The position numbers and the translations under genes are program-made. Below are positions 52,890 to 61,175 of a stretch of DNA of 64,000 bases, in pieces (position 1 is the first letter of the stretch; each line of letters starts with the position of its first letter). The notes beneath the pieces were generated by a model. It was not told the origin of the DNA and did no database searches. It was given only the letters and a program-made list of their open reading frames with translations. This DNA comes from RGIG3159 sp034927685 (GTDB lineage Bacteria; Bacillota; Clostridia; Oscillospirales; Oscillospiraceae), in assembly GCA_034927685.1 (NCBI GenBank), contig JAYFPO010000003.1:24531-88530 (forward strand), written 5' to 3'.

Positions 52890-53246
52890 TTGCATCAAAA
52901 ACTTCGTCTATTTCTCTCCGGCGGCGCGGCTGGGCTTGTCTGCGGGCTGTTCGGCGCGGGCGGCGGCATGGTGCTCGTGCCGCTGCTGACCGGCGTCTGC
53001 GGCTTTTCCGGCCGTGATGCCTTCGCCTCCGCGCTGGCCGTCATGCTGCCGGTGTCCCTGGTCTCCCTGACGGTGTTGCAGTTTACCGGCGGATTGCCTT
53101 TTACGGCCTCCCTGCCCTATCTGGCGGGCGGCCTGGTCGGCGGTTTCGCAGCCGGTATCGTCTATAAAAAAATCCCCACAGCGCTGCTGCACAAAGCCAT
53201 GGGCCTCTTCATTCTGTGGGGAGGCGCGCGGCTGCTATGGAGCTGA
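52890..53246 (+). CDS. TauE/SafE family half-permease, N-terminal half
   Basis: 118 residues from TTG 52890, which follows AGGGTGAT; GTG 52881 is an alternative. About four membrane helices. GLVCGLFGAGGGMVLVPLL is the first of the two family repeats. Canonical TauE/SafE exporters are about 250 residues with two such repeats in one chain. Here the second repeat is in the following gene, whose start overlaps this stop by 10 bases. Confidence 0.8.
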   Translation: MHQKLRLFLSGGAAGLVCGLFGAGGGMVLVPLLTGVCGFSGRDAFASALAVMLPVSLVSLTVLQFTGGLPFTASLPYLAGGLVGGFAAGIVYKKIPTALLHKAMGLFILWGGARLLWS

Positions 53247-53596
53247 TCGCTGCCGTTCTCTGCGGCTTTCTCTCCGGGCTCGGCATCGGCGGCGGAAGCC
53301 TGCTGATCGTCTACCTGACCGCTGTCGCCGCCCTGCCGCAAGCCGTCGCGCAGGGAATCAACCTGCTCTATTTTCTGCCAACCTCGGCCGCCGCCCTTAC
53401 TCTGCACAGCAAAAACCGCTTTGTCCGCTGGCGCCTCGTTGTGTTCGCCATTGCAGGCGGCGTCCTCTTCGCGGCGGCATCCGCCTACCTGTCCCGGCTC
53501 ATCCCCACTGAACTGCTGCGGAAAATTTTCGGCGCGTTTCTCCTCCTTGTGGGTCTCAACGAATTGCGGACCGGAACGCGGCCTAAAGCGAATTGA
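53237..53596 (+). CDS. TauE/SafE family half-permease, C-terminal half
   Basis: 119 residues, about four helices. FLSGLGIGGGSLLIVYLT is the second family repeat; AQGINLLYFLPTSAAAL follows. The ATG (53237) lies inside the upstream gene, so translation is coupled and the two products likely form a heterodimer that does the job of one full-length sulfite/organosulfur-type exporter. The 3' end overlaps convergent ruvX by 14 bases. Confidence 0.8.
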   Translation: MELIAAVLCGFLSGLGIGGGSLLIVYLTAVAALPQAVAQGINLLYFLPTSAAALTLHSKNRFVRWRLVVFAIAGGVLFAAASAYLSRLIPTELLRKIFGAFLLLVGLNELRTGTRPKAN

Positions 53597-53990
53597 GATA
53601 CCCCTCCAGAATCAGAGATGCGGCCACCGCGTCTACGGTGCTTTTCCGCTTTTTTCCATGGTAATTGCAGTCGGACAGAATCTGATGCGCCTCCACGGTA
53701 GTCCTGCGCTCGTCCCAGAGCGTCACCTCCATGCCGGTCACCTCCTGCAGGCAGGCTGCAAACTCCCGGTACAGGACCGCTCTGGGACCCTCCGATCCGT
53801 CCATGTTCCGTGGGAATCCCAGGACAAGCTTCTCCGCGCCGCTCTCCAAAAGCAGCCGCCGGATCTCCAGCGCCGTCTTTTCCCGGTTCCAGGAATGAAT
53901 CACTGTGGTCTGCCCCACCAGCGTCCCGGAGCGGTCGGAAATCGCGACGCCGGTCCGGGCGTCGCCATAATCGATGGCCATAATTTTCAT
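53583..53990 (-). CDS. ruvX: Putative pre-16S rRNA nuclease/Holliday junction resolvase
   Basis: 135 residues, YqgF fold. IMAIDYGDARTGVAISD (first acidic residue), LVLGFPRNMDGSEG and LWDERRTTVEA (second Glu) and DAVAASLILEGYL (last Asp) form the RNase H-like active site. ATG 53990 was taken; the 14-residue-longer reading has no ribosome site. It is convergent with the split permease. Confidence 0.93.
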   Translation of the reverse strand: MKIMAIDYGDARTGVAISDRSGTLVGQTTVIHSWNREKTALEIRRLLLESGAEKLVLGFPRNMDGSEGPRAVLYREFAACLQEVTGMEVTLWDERRTTVEAHQILSDCNYHGKKRKSTVDAVAASLILEGYLNSL

Positions 53991-54246
53991 TTGAATTCCT
54001 CGCTTTTTTCCGCGTTTGTGATAGTATAACATAGTTTGGAAAATTTGAAAATAGTATGAAAGAAATTGGTTTTTGCTGTTGACCGGCAGGTCTCTTTATG
54101 GTAAAATGTCTTTACCTGTGAAAAAGGGGCTTATTTTTTTGTTGCCTTTTTCGGCCCCGGCAGTCGGCGCGGAAATGTCTCGGCGCCGCACAAATTTTAC
54201 TGGCCGGGCGCGATACAGGGAGGCAATTTGTTAAGGAGGTGCCGTA

Positions 54247-54396
54247 ATGCGCGTAAAAATCACCCTGAGATGTTCTGAGTGCAAGCAGAGAAACTACAAC
54301 ACCATGAAGAACAAGAAAAACGATCCCGACCGTCTCGAGATGAAGAAGTACTGCAAGTTCTGCCGCAAACACACTTTGCACACGGAAACGAAGTAA
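54247..54396 (+). CDS. rpmG: Ribosomal protein L33
   Basis: 49 residues, MRVKITLRCSECKQRNY and YCKFCRKHTLHTETK, with two CxxC zinc-binding pairs. It is in the frame that a longer open reading on the same strand hides. TTAAGGAGG precedes the ATG. First gene of the rpmG-secE-nusG operon, the usual order in Firmicutes. The Cys-containing form is the zinc-dependent paralogue type. Confidence 0.95.
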   Translation: MRVKITLRCSECKQRNYNTMKNKKNDPDRLEMKKYCKFCRKHTLHTETK

Positions 54397-54416
54397 TCGC
54401 GGAAAAGGAGATCACG

Positions 54417-54653
54417 ATGGCTGAAGCTAGCAAGAAAGAAAACTTCTTTGTTCGCACCTTCAAGCGGATCAAAAAGTGGTTCCGCGAGATGAAGAGCGAA
54501 CTGAAGAAGGTTGTATGGCCCACCAAAAAGCAGATTCTCAACAACGTGCTCATTACGCTCGCCTGTGTGCTCGTCGTCGGCGTTTTCATCTGGGTGTTTG
54601 ATCTGGGTTCCAACCTGGCTGTCGAGGGGATCATCTCTCTCGTCAAGGGTTAA
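54417..54653 (+). CDS. secE: Preprotein translocase subunit SecE
   Basis: 78 residues with one membrane helix (about 45-65). RTFKRIKKWFREMKSELKKVVWPTKKQ (quoted in part) is the conserved amphipathic segment. It clamps SecY. ATG 54417 follows AAAAGGAG; a longer frame starts inside rpmG and is not real. Confidence 0.95.
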   Translation: MAEASKKENFFVRTFKRIKKWFREMKSELKKVVWPTKKQILNNVLITLACVLVVGVFIWVFDLGSNLAVEGIISLVKG

Positions 54654-54662
54654 GGTGTCATA

Positions 54663-55187
54663 ATGGCTGATACTGCAAAGTGGTATGTCGTCCATACGTA
54701 TTCCGCCTATGAGAATACGGTGAAGGCCACCTTGGAAAAAACCGTTGAAACCAGGCAACTGCAAGATTTGATCCAGGCGGTCTCTATTCCTATGGAAACC
54801 GTGACCGAAATCACGGAAAACGGTCCGAAAACCGTAGAACGTAAGGTGTTTCCCGGCTATGTGCTCGTCAAAATGATTTTGACGGACGAAACCTGGTACG
54901 TCGTCAAAAATGTCCGCGGCGCCACCGGCTTTGTCGGCTCGGGCAACAAGCCGATCCCCCTCACGGAGGAGGAGATCGCGCAGCTCGGCATTGAAAAGCA
55001 CGAAATCGTTGTCGGCTACAACCTGGGCGACAGCGTAAAAATCACCGACGGTCCCCTCACCTCCTTCATCGGCACGGTGGATGAGCTGGACGTCGACAAG
55101 AACAAGGTCCGCGTCATTGTATCGATGTTCGGACGCGAAACGCCGGTCGAGCTGGAGCTCGATCAGGTGGAGGTTTGTTCCCAATAA
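54663..55187 (+). CDS. nusG: Transcription elongation/termination factor NusG
   Basis: 174 residues. The NGN domain begins KWYVVHTYSAYENTVK and includes RKVFPGYVLVKM; the KOW domain contains GDSVKITDGPLTSFIG. Couples RNA polymerase to ribosome or Rho. 10 bases after secE. Confidence 0.97.
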   Translation: MADTAKWYVVHTYSAYENTVKATLEKTVETRQLQDLIQAVSIPMETVTEITENGPKTVERKVFPGYVLVKMILTDETWYVVKNVRGATGFVGSGNKPIPLTEEEIAQLGIEKHEIVVGYNLGDSVKITDGPLTSFIGTVDELDVDKNKVRVIVSMFGRETPVELELDQVEVCSQ

Positions 55188-55254
55188 TCCGGCCTTTCCT
55201 ACAACTTTCCAATGCCTCTCGTATGATTTGGAAGCAGTATCAGACGGCCAGAAC

Positions 55255-55304
55255 GTGGGAGGGGCGTTTGCCCCGCCAGAAATACGCCAAGGGCGTATTA
55301 CCAC
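55255..55304 (+). promoter_or_regulatory. Structured leader of rplK, motif GTGGGAGG ... ATTACCAC
   Basis: GTGG (55255) and CCAC (55301-55304) close a junction holding GGGGC/GCCCC and AATACGCC/GGCGTATT hairpins, right before AGGAGG of rplK. The same ends, GTGGGAGG and ATTACCAC, recur before rplA (55802-55827). By analogy with known L1 or L11 autoregulation I take it as a ribosomal-protein binding site. Confidence 0.5.
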
Positions 55305-55328
55305 ATTTTTCTTCAGGAGGTGCTTATT

Positions 55329-55754
55329 ATGGCACAAAAAGTTACAGGCTATATCAAGCTGCAAATCCCGGCTGCCAAGGCCACCGCTTCTCCCCCCGTC
55401 GGTCCCGCCCTCGGCCAGCACGGCGTCAATATCTCGGCGTTTATCAAGGAATTCAACGAACGCACCAAGGATCAGGCCGGTTTTAAAATCCCCGTCGTCA
55501 TCACTGTCTACTCGGACCGCTCCTTCACCTTCGTCACCAAGACACCCCCGACCCCGACCCTCATTCTGAAGGCGCTGGGCGTCGAAAAGGGCTCCGGCGT
55601 GCCGAACAAGGATAAGGTCGCCAAGATTACCATGGCGCAGGTCCGTGAGATCGCGGAAAAGAAGATGCCCGACCTCAACGCCGCTTCCATCGAAGCCGCC
55701 ATGAGCAACGTCGCCGGCACCTGCCGCTCCATGGGTATCACCGTCGTCGACTGA
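55329..55754 (+). CDS. rplK: Ribosomal protein L11
   Basis: 141 residues. AQKVTGYIKLQIPA at the start, ASPPVGPALGQHGVNI and the C-terminal RNA-binding AGTCRSMGITV are L11 signatures. It forms the GTPase-associated centre with L10 and L7/L12. AGGAGG precedes ATG 55329. Follows a structured leader. Confidence 0.98.
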   Translation: MAQKVTGYIKLQIPAAKATASPPVGPALGQHGVNISAFIKEFNERTKDQAGFKIPVVITVYSDRSFTFVTKTPPTPTLILKALGVEKGSGVPNKDKVAKITMAQVREIAEKKMPDLNAASIEAAMSNVAGTCRSMGITVVD

Positions 55755-55801
55755 CAGTCGAGACAAGCGGGGCCGGAACACAGAATCTGGACCCCCGAAT
55801 T

Positions 55802-55827
55802 GTGGGAGGATTATTCCGCATTACCAC
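55802..55827 (+). promoter_or_regulatory. Structured leader of rplA, second copy of the GTGGGAGG motif
   Basis: GTGGGAGG (55802-55809) and ATTACCAC (55820-55827), with an ATTATTCCGC between, lie 3 bases before AAGGAGG of rplA. GTGG pairs with CCAC. Compare the larger version before rplK. Confidence 0.5.
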
Positions 55828-55846
55828 TATAAGGAGGATAAACACA

Positions 55847-56536
55847 TTGTTTAGAGGTAAAAAATATAAAGACAGCGCCAAGCAAATCGACCATTCCGTC
55901 CAGTACGACACGGCCGACGCGCTGGCTCTGGTTTGCAAAACCGCCACTGCCAAGTTCGACGAGACCGTCGAAATCCACATCAAGCTGGGCGTCGACTCCC
56001 GTCACGCCGACCAGCAGGTCCGCGGCGCCATCGTCCTGCCCAACGGCACCGGCAAAACCCGCAGGGTCCTGGTGTTCGCCAAGGACGCAAAGGCTGACGA
56101 GGCCACGGCTGCAGGCGCTGATTTCGTCGGCGCCATGGATCTTGTGGAAAAGATTCAGAAGGAAAACTGGTTTGATTTCGACGTCGTCGTCGCTTCCCCC
56201 GATATGATGGGTACCGTCGGCCGTCTCGGTAAGATTCTGGGCCCTAAGGGCCTGATGCCCTCCCCAAAAGCCGGCACCGTGACGCCTAACGTCGCTGCCG
56301 CCGTCAAGGAGATCAAAGCCGGTAAGATCGAGTACCGTCTGGATAAGACCAACATCATTCACTGCCCCATCGGCAAGGTCTCGTTTGGCCCCGAAAAGCT
56401 GACCGAGAACATGGATGCGCTCATGGGCGCCGTCATGAAGGCCAAGCCCTCCGCCGCCAAGGGCCAGTATATCAGAAGCTGCGTCGTCGCCTCCACCATG
56501 GGCCCCGGCGTCAAAGTCAGCGCTACAAAATATTGA
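55847..56536 (+). CDS. rplA: Ribosomal protein L1
   Basis: 229 residues from TTG 55847 with AAGGAGG 9 bases upstream (55831-55837); the product starts FRGKKYKDSAKQID after the initiator. A GTG-started longer frame would lack family support. Contains GTVGRLGKILGPKGLMPSPKAGT-type L1 signature (quoted in part as GKILGPKGLMPSPK). Probably also the repressor of its own operon. Confidence 0.97.
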   Translation: MFRGKKYKDSAKQIDHSVQYDTADALALVCKTATAKFDETVEIHIKLGVDSRHADQQVRGAIVLPNGTGKTRRVLVFAKDAKADEATAAGADFVGAMDLVEKIQKENWFDFDVVVASPDMMGTVGRLGKILGPKGLMPSPKAGTVTPNVAAAVKEIKAGKIEYRLDKTNIIHCPIGKVSFGPEKLTENMDALMGAVMKAKPSAAKGQYIRSCVVASTMGPGVKVSATKY

Positions 56537-56543
56537 TTTTTTG

Positions 56544-56572
56544 TTGACATTCTTCTGATCTTCTGCTATAGT
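56544..56572 (+). promoter_or_regulatory. Promoter of rplJ-rplL
   Basis: TTGACA (56544-56549) and TATAGT (56567-56572), 17-base spacer, immediately after rplA. Confidence 0.8.
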
Positions 56573-56582
56573 TAGCAAGTTG

Positions 56583-56690
56583 CCAAAGACAGCAGGTGGC
56601 ATAGGCCATAATTCCTGCCGAGGTTACGCAAAAATGTACTGCATTTCTGTGTCCTCGTGCCCTTTGGCACGAGGACATTCTTTTTTTGGA
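56583..56690 (+). promoter_or_regulatory. Ribosomal protein L10 leader with attenuator hairpin
   Basis: The first part has AGACAGCAGGTGGC and CCTGCCGAGG, the conserved L10(L12)4-binding structure of Firmicutes. The second part is GTCCTCGTGCC/GGCACGAGGAC (56651-56676) followed by ATTCTTTTTTT, an intrinsic terminator, then the rplJ ribosome site GGAGGTG. L10 excess should favour termination. Functional by analogy with the Rfam L10 leader. Confidence 0.8.
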
Positions 56691-56701
56691 GGTGAACCTA
56701 T

Positions 56702-57226
56702 ATGCCAAACGCAAAAGTACTGGAAAGCAAGAAGGTGGTCGTGGACGCTCTGACCGCCAAGCTGAAGGAATCCACCGCCGTCGTGTTTGTCGACTACAGC
56801 GGTATTAACGTCGCACAGGATACTGTGCTTCGCCAGCAGTTCCGCAACGCTTCCGTCGATTACTCCGTCATCAAAAACACGCTGACCCGCTTTGCCGTCA
56901 ACAACGCCGGCTATCCCGAGCTCGACGAGCTTCTGAACGGTACGACTTCGATGGCCTGCACCACCGGCGATCCCATTTCTCCAGCCCGTATCGTCTGCGA
57001 ATTTGTGAAGAAACACAAGGACGTTCTGACGATCAAGGGCGGTTTCGTGGAAGGACAGGTTCTGTCTGTGGACCAACTGAAGGCCTTCGGCGAACTGCCG
57101 TCCAAGAATGCGCTGATTGCGCAGGTACTCGGCACTTTCCTGGCGCCCATCAGCAGTCTGGCCTGTGTTCTGGATCAGATCTGCCAGCAGCAAGGCGGCG
57201 GTGCTCCCGCTGCCGAAGAAGAATAA
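56702..57226 (+). CDS. rplJ: Ribosomal protein L10
   Basis: 174 residues. KVLESKKVVVDALTAKL, FVDYSGINV, YSVIKNTLTRFAV and the C-terminal SLACVLDQICQQ helix for L7/L12 binding. ATG follows GGAGGTGAACC. Confidence 0.98.
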   Translation: MPNAKVLESKKVVVDALTAKLKESTAVVFVDYSGINVAQDTVLRQQFRNASVDYSVIKNTLTRFAVNNAGYPELDELLNGTTSMACTTGDPISPARIVCEFVKKHKDVLTIKGGFVEGQVLSVDQLKAFGELPSKNALIAQVLGTFLAPISSLACVLDQICQQQGGGAPAAEEE

Positions 57227-57253
57227 TTTCGATTCAATAGGAGGAATATCAAA

Positions 57254-57625
57254 ATGGCAAGTGAAAAAATCAATGCTATGATCGAGGAAGTCAAGTCCCT
57301 GACTGTCCTTGAGCTGGCCGAGCTGGTTCATGCTCTGGAAGAGACCTTCGGCGTTTCCGCCGCTGCTGCCGCTGTCGCCGCTCCCGCTGCCGGCGCTGCC
57401 GAAGTGGAAGAGAAGACCGAATTCGACGTCATTCTGAAAGAGATCGGCGCCGAGAAAATCAAGGTCATCAAGGTTGTCCGCGAGATCACCGGTCTGGGCC
57501 TGAAGGAAGCCAAGGAATTGGTCGACAATGCCCCCAAAGCCGTGAAGGAAGGCATCTCCAAGGATGATGCCGAGGCCATGGCCGTCAAGTTCAAGGATGT
57601 CGGCGCTACCTGCGAAATCAAGTAA
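57254..57625 (+). CDS. rplL: Ribosomal protein L7/L12
   Basis: 123 residues. N-terminal dimerisation helix, Ala-rich hinge (AAAAAVAAPAAGAA), and C-terminal factor-binding domain with TGLGLKEAKELVDNAPK. ATG follows AGGAGG. Ends the operon at the terminator 57633-57666. Confidence 0.98.
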   Translation: MASEKINAMIEEVKSLTVLELAELVHALEETFGVSAAAAAVAAPAAGAAEVEEKTEFDVILKEIGAEKIKVIKVVREITGLGLKEAKELVDNAPKAVKEGISKDDAEAMAVKFKDVGATCEIK

Positions 57626-57632
57626 TGAGCTT

Positions 57633-57668
57633 CCCTCCGGTTGCCCACGGCATCCGGAGGGATTTTCT
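57633..57668 (+). terminator. Terminator after rplL
   Basis: CCCTCCGG (57633-57640) pairs with CCGGAGGG (57654-57661) and is followed by ATTTTCTT. Confidence 0.8.
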
Positions 57669-57775
57669 TATTGAAATCTTAAGGTTTTTCCCCTAGGAAT
57701 TCTGCGGCAGATCTTGTAGAATAAGGGTATATCTCGCGGAAAGCGGGCGAAATTATGATTTCGGAGGTATCCATT

Positions 57776-58252
57776 TTGAATATCTGGGGCAGTTTGCCCG
57801 GGAAGATCCTCATGACGCTTCTGCTCTCCATGACGCCGATCCTGGAACTGCGCGGCGCAATTCCGATTGCGACGGCCAACGGGCTCAATCTCTATGTAAC
57901 GATTGTAATTTCCGTCATCGGAAATTTGATTCCGGTGCCGTTTATCATTCTTTTTATCCGCAGAATTTTCGGTTGGATGCGAACGAAAAGCGAGCGTCTG
58001 AACGGTGTCGTCGCGCGGCTGGAGACCCGTGCCGCAAAGAAATCCGAGCTGGTTTACCGATATGCTTTCTGGGGCATTGTGGTTCTGGTCGCCATTCCGC
58101 TGCCCGGCACCGGCGCCTGGACCGGTGCGTTGGTCGCGGCCATGCTGGAAATGCGCCTCAAAACCGCATTCCCCGCTATCGCACTCGGCGTTCTGATCGC
58201 CGGTATCATTGTTTCCTTCGTCACATATGGCGTCGGGGCGATTCTCTTTTGA
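57776..58252 (+). CDS. Small multi-drug export-type membrane protein (COG2426)
   Basis: 158 residues with about four to five membrane helices. TPILELRGAIPIA near the N-terminus and PLPGTGAWTGAL are the COG2426 signature motifs. The start is TTG 57776 with GGAGG 8 bases upstream (57763-57767). An in-frame ATG 7 codons earlier lies before the ribosome site and is unlikely. Function as an exporter is only a database tradition for this family. Confidence 0.82.
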   Translation: MNIWGSLPGKILMTLLLSMTPILELRGAIPIATANGLNLYVTIVISVIGNLIPVPFIILFIRRIFGWMRTKSERLNGVVARLETRAAKKSELVYRYAFWGIVVLVAIPLPGTGAWTGALVAAMLEMRLKTAFPAIALGVLIAGIIVSFVTYGVGAILF

Positions 58253-58290
58253 TTCTGTTCTTCAATTCTGCGTCCATACTGTTTGAATGA

Positions 58291-58320
58291 ATCGGGCGGC
58301 CCTTCCGGGCCGCCCGATCT
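58291..58320. terminator. Bidirectional terminator, small exporter and ABC exporter
   Basis: ATCGGGCGGCCC (58291-58302) pairs perfectly with GGGCCGCCCGAT (58307-58318) across a TTCC loop, between convergent genes. Confidence 0.8.
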
Positions 58321-58327
58321 CTGTTTC

Positions 58328-59575
58328 TTATTCTCTCCGCAGCGCGTCGATGGGGTTCAGCTTGGAGGCCTTGACCGCGGGAACCAGGCCGAAGATAAGC
58401 CCGATTGCAACAGAGAACACCACGGCTACCACGCAGGCCGGCACGCTGATTGCCACCGCCGTTCCCATCACGGAGGAAAGCATATAAGCCAATCCGACGC
58501 CGCAGCCCACGCCCAGCAGGCCGCCAAGGCTGGTCAGCACCGCCGCCTCCGTCAGAAACTGCCTGGCAATCCGCTTCCGCCGCGCGCCAATGGCTTTTTT
58601 CAGGCCGATCTCACGCGTCCGTTCCGTGACGGACACCAGCATGATGTTCATGACGCCAATACCGCCCACGAGCAGGGAGATACCGGCGATCCAGATGAGT
58701 TGCTTGTTGGTGGAGTTGGAGAGCTCCTGCAGCTCCGATGCCTGCTCCAGCAGATTATCCGCTTCATAGGAATAGGTATCGCCGGATATCTGTGTTTCAT
58801 TGAGGCTCTTCGCCACGTTGTTTCCCGCAGCCGTCATCTCATCCGTGGAGGTAGCGCAAACCGCCGCATACTGGGGCTCGTCATACCGGTAAACAATGGA
58901 CCAGCAGTCCGTCGGAATGAAAATGGTACCGGCCGACGTGTCCATGTACATCTGGTAGTCGCTCATACTGTTGATGGTCGGCGCGGCGCTGGACGATGTG
59001 CTGACAACGCCAACCACCGTAAAGGGCTCCGTCAGAATTTCAACCGTCTGCCCAATGGGGTCCTGGCCCTCGAACATCGTGTTCGCCGCCTTGGTATCCA
59101 ATACCGCTACCTTTCTGGCCCCCGTAAAGTCCTCCTCCACAAAGCCGCGGCCGTAGTTTACGCCATAGCCGTTCACAGAAAAGTAGTGGCTGTCCACACC
59201 GTAAAGGTTGCCGTTGAACGCCGTGTTCTGATAGAAGACGCCATCGGTCCAGGTGCGGCAGCGGTACAGCGAGGTTTCCGCCACGCCGTCCAGCGTATCC
59301 AGCGCCTGCCGCGTCTCCTCCGTCGCGGGTGTGACGCCCTGCGGCAGCGAGGAGTATTGCAGGTCCACGTCGCTGCCGTCTTGTTTCAGCTTTACCGTCA
59401 CCACGTTGTTGCCCGCGCCGATCAGGTTAGACTTGATCTGCTCGTTGGTTCCCTTGATCGTGGAGACGATGGTGATAATCGACGCAATGCCGATGATAAT
59501 ACCGAGCATGGTGAGGAAGGACCGGAGCTTATGGCTCCATACGCCCTGAATGGACAGCGCAATATTTTCAAGCAT
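58328..59575 (-). CDS. MacB-type ABC transporter permease
   Basis: 415 residues. Four membrane helices with the first about residues 16-40 (FLTMLGIIIGIASIITIVS), a large extracellular MacB_PCD domain (about 45-285), and three more C-terminal helices with VTERTREIGLKKAIGARR just before helix 2. Works with the ATPase at 61172-61849. Last gene of the adaptor-ATPase-adaptor-permease operon. Confidence 0.92.
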   Translation of the reverse strand: MLENIALSIQGVWSHKLRSFLTMLGIIIGIASIITIVSTIKGTNEQIKSNLIGAGNNVVTVKLKQDGSDVDLQYSSLPQGVTPATEETRQALDTLDGVAETSLYRCRTWTDGVFYQNTAFNGNLYGVDSHYFSVNGYGVNYGRGFVEEDFTGARKVAVLDTKAANTMFEGQDPIGQTVEILTEPFTVVGVVSTSSSAAPTINSMSDYQMYMDTSAGTIFIPTDCWSIVYRYDEPQYAAVCATSTDEMTAAGNNVAKSLNETQISGDTYSYEADNLLEQASELQELSNSTNKQLIWIAGISLLVGGIGVMNIMLVSVTERTREIGLKKAIGARRKRIARQFLTEAAVLTSLGGLLGVGCGVGLAYMLSSVMGTAVAISVPACVVAVVFSVAIGLIFGLVPAVKASKLNPIDALRRE

Positions 59576-59588
59576 TCGGCATCCCTCC

Positions 59589-61175
59589 TCAATATCCGTA
59601 CAGATCGGAGGGCTCCGCTTCGACCGTTTTGGCGCCCTCCGTCACGTCCTTGCCATAGGGGAAGGCCAGATAGTCCTCCGCCGTGACGCCGCCGCGAATC
59701 TGCGTGTAGCTTCCCCAGAGATTCCGGCCGGTCTGGACCGTCCGCTTTTCCAGGAGGCCGTCCTCGTTCCGCACATAGACGTAGCTCTTGCTTCCGTCCG
59801 TTCGGATAAATTCGTTCTCCAGATAGAGGCTGTTTCCATCGTCAACCTGCTTCTGATAGGTCACGTTCACATATTCATTTTCCCGCAGGTCCGCGTCCTC
59901 GTTTACAAAAACCTTAAAGGGGTAATAGGATACGTTGGTGTTTCCATCGGACCAGGCATTGGCATCGGTCGCCGGATATTCGGAAATCTCCACGATCTCG
60001 CCCTCGCAGGAAACGCCGCTCTCCCAGGAATTGATGGTCACTGTCTGACCGATCGTCACGGTGTCAAGGTCCAGCTCGCTCATGGACACATCCACATAGT
60101 AGCCGCCGCCGCCGGAAATCTCTACCACCGGCGTACTCTGCTGATAGGCCGTATCCGCGTCCAGCACGGTCTTGATGGTCCCGTCTATCTTGCTGCGGAC
60201 CACGCCGTCGTTGACCTCATCCTCCAGTTTGTCGTAGGAAACCTGCGCCAGCTTGATGGAGACGCCCAGATCACGGATCTCTTTTTCCTTGTCACTGCGC
60301 AGCTTGGCGATTTCCGCGGAGGTATAATCGGACCCGGATTCCTGGTAGTAGGGTTCCGACTCGGATTCATAGTTCTGCAGCTCATCCGGGATCGTTGGCT
60401 CAAAAAAGGTAAAGGCCACTTCCCCGCTGCTCTTGTCCAGATGCAGGCCGTAGCTCTGCAGAATCGGCGCGTTGAGCGCGTTGTTCTCCCGGACGAGAAA
60501 CACCACATAGGACTGGCTTGGGTCAACCTGCGCAGCCTCATCCGTATCCACGGCGGAGTCCGTAGTCTCTTCGGACGCGGTGGTCTCCTCCGGTTCGGCC
60601 GGCGCCGTCGGGAACAGCGTGGAAAGGTAGCTGAGCGAGAAGGTATCCTCCTCTCCCCAGAGGTAGTAGAATGGGTCCTCCTCGGTGCCGGAACCGGAAA
60701 GAAGCTGCGGCGTCTGCGCCGGATGGTACTCGACGCCCGAAGTTTCCGGCGTGATGAGAACGCTGGAATGGGGCCGCATGGCCTGAATCTTCGTCAGCTC
60801 CTTTTGGGCTGTTTCCAGCTTGAGCTGCAGCTTCTGCAGCTCCGTATCCGCCTTCTCCAGATCGATGTCCGAGAGTGTTGTGTCATAGGCCAGGATCGGA
60901 TCTCCCACCCGGACCTGCTGTCCTTCTGTCACATAAATCTCCTGGACCTGCTGCGTATCGGAAATATAGACGTCCTGCAGTTGATCCGTGGTGACCATGC
61001 CGTAGGCCTCGGCGCTGTCCCCCCAGTACTCAGTCATGGAAAAATTCGACATAGCATAGACGTTCACCGGCTTTTTCTGGCTGTTGCGGTAGATCACCAG
61101 GCCTCCCCAGACCGCGCCGGTGACGCCTGCCGCAACGGCGCAGCCGATGACCACGCGTTTTACGGTTTTGTTCAC
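59589..61175 (-). CDS. MacA/HlyD-type adaptor, second of the operon
   Basis: 528 residues. An N-terminal uncleaved helix (about 8-30), a lipoyl-like half (TEGQQVRVGDPILAYD), one helical hairpin interrupted by an acidic Ser/Thr-rich insert of about 90 residues (about 155-245), then beta-barrel and membrane-proximal domains with VTIGQTVTINSWESG and LAFPYGKDVTEG at the end. Bridges the permease to the outside. Overlaps the ATPase stop by four bases. The insert is unusual for the family. Confidence 0.85.
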   Translation of the reverse strand: MNKTVKRVVIGCAVAAGVTGAVWGGLVIYRNSQKKPVNVYAMSNFSMTEYWGDSAEAYGMVTTDQLQDVYISDTQQVQEIYVTEGQQVRVGDPILAYDTTLSDIDLEKADTELQKLQLKLETAQKELTKIQAMRPHSSVLITPETSGVEYHPAQTPQLLSGSGTEEDPFYYLWGEEDTFSLSYLSTLFPTAPAEPEETTASEETTDSAVDTDEAAQVDPSQSYVVFLVRENNALNAPILQSYGLHLDKSSGEVAFTFFEPTIPDELQNYESESEPYYQESGSDYTSAEIAKLRSDKEKEIRDLGVSIKLAQVSYDKLEDEVNDGVVRSKIDGTIKTVLDADTAYQQSTPVVEISGGGGYYVDVSMSELDLDTVTIGQTVTINSWESGVSCEGEIVEISEYPATDANAWSDGNTNVSYYPFKVFVNEDADLRENEYVNVTYQKQVDDGNSLYLENEFIRTDGSKSYVYVRNEDGLLEKRTVQTGRNLWGSYTQIRGGVTAEDYLAFPYGKDVTEGAKTVEAEPSDLYGY

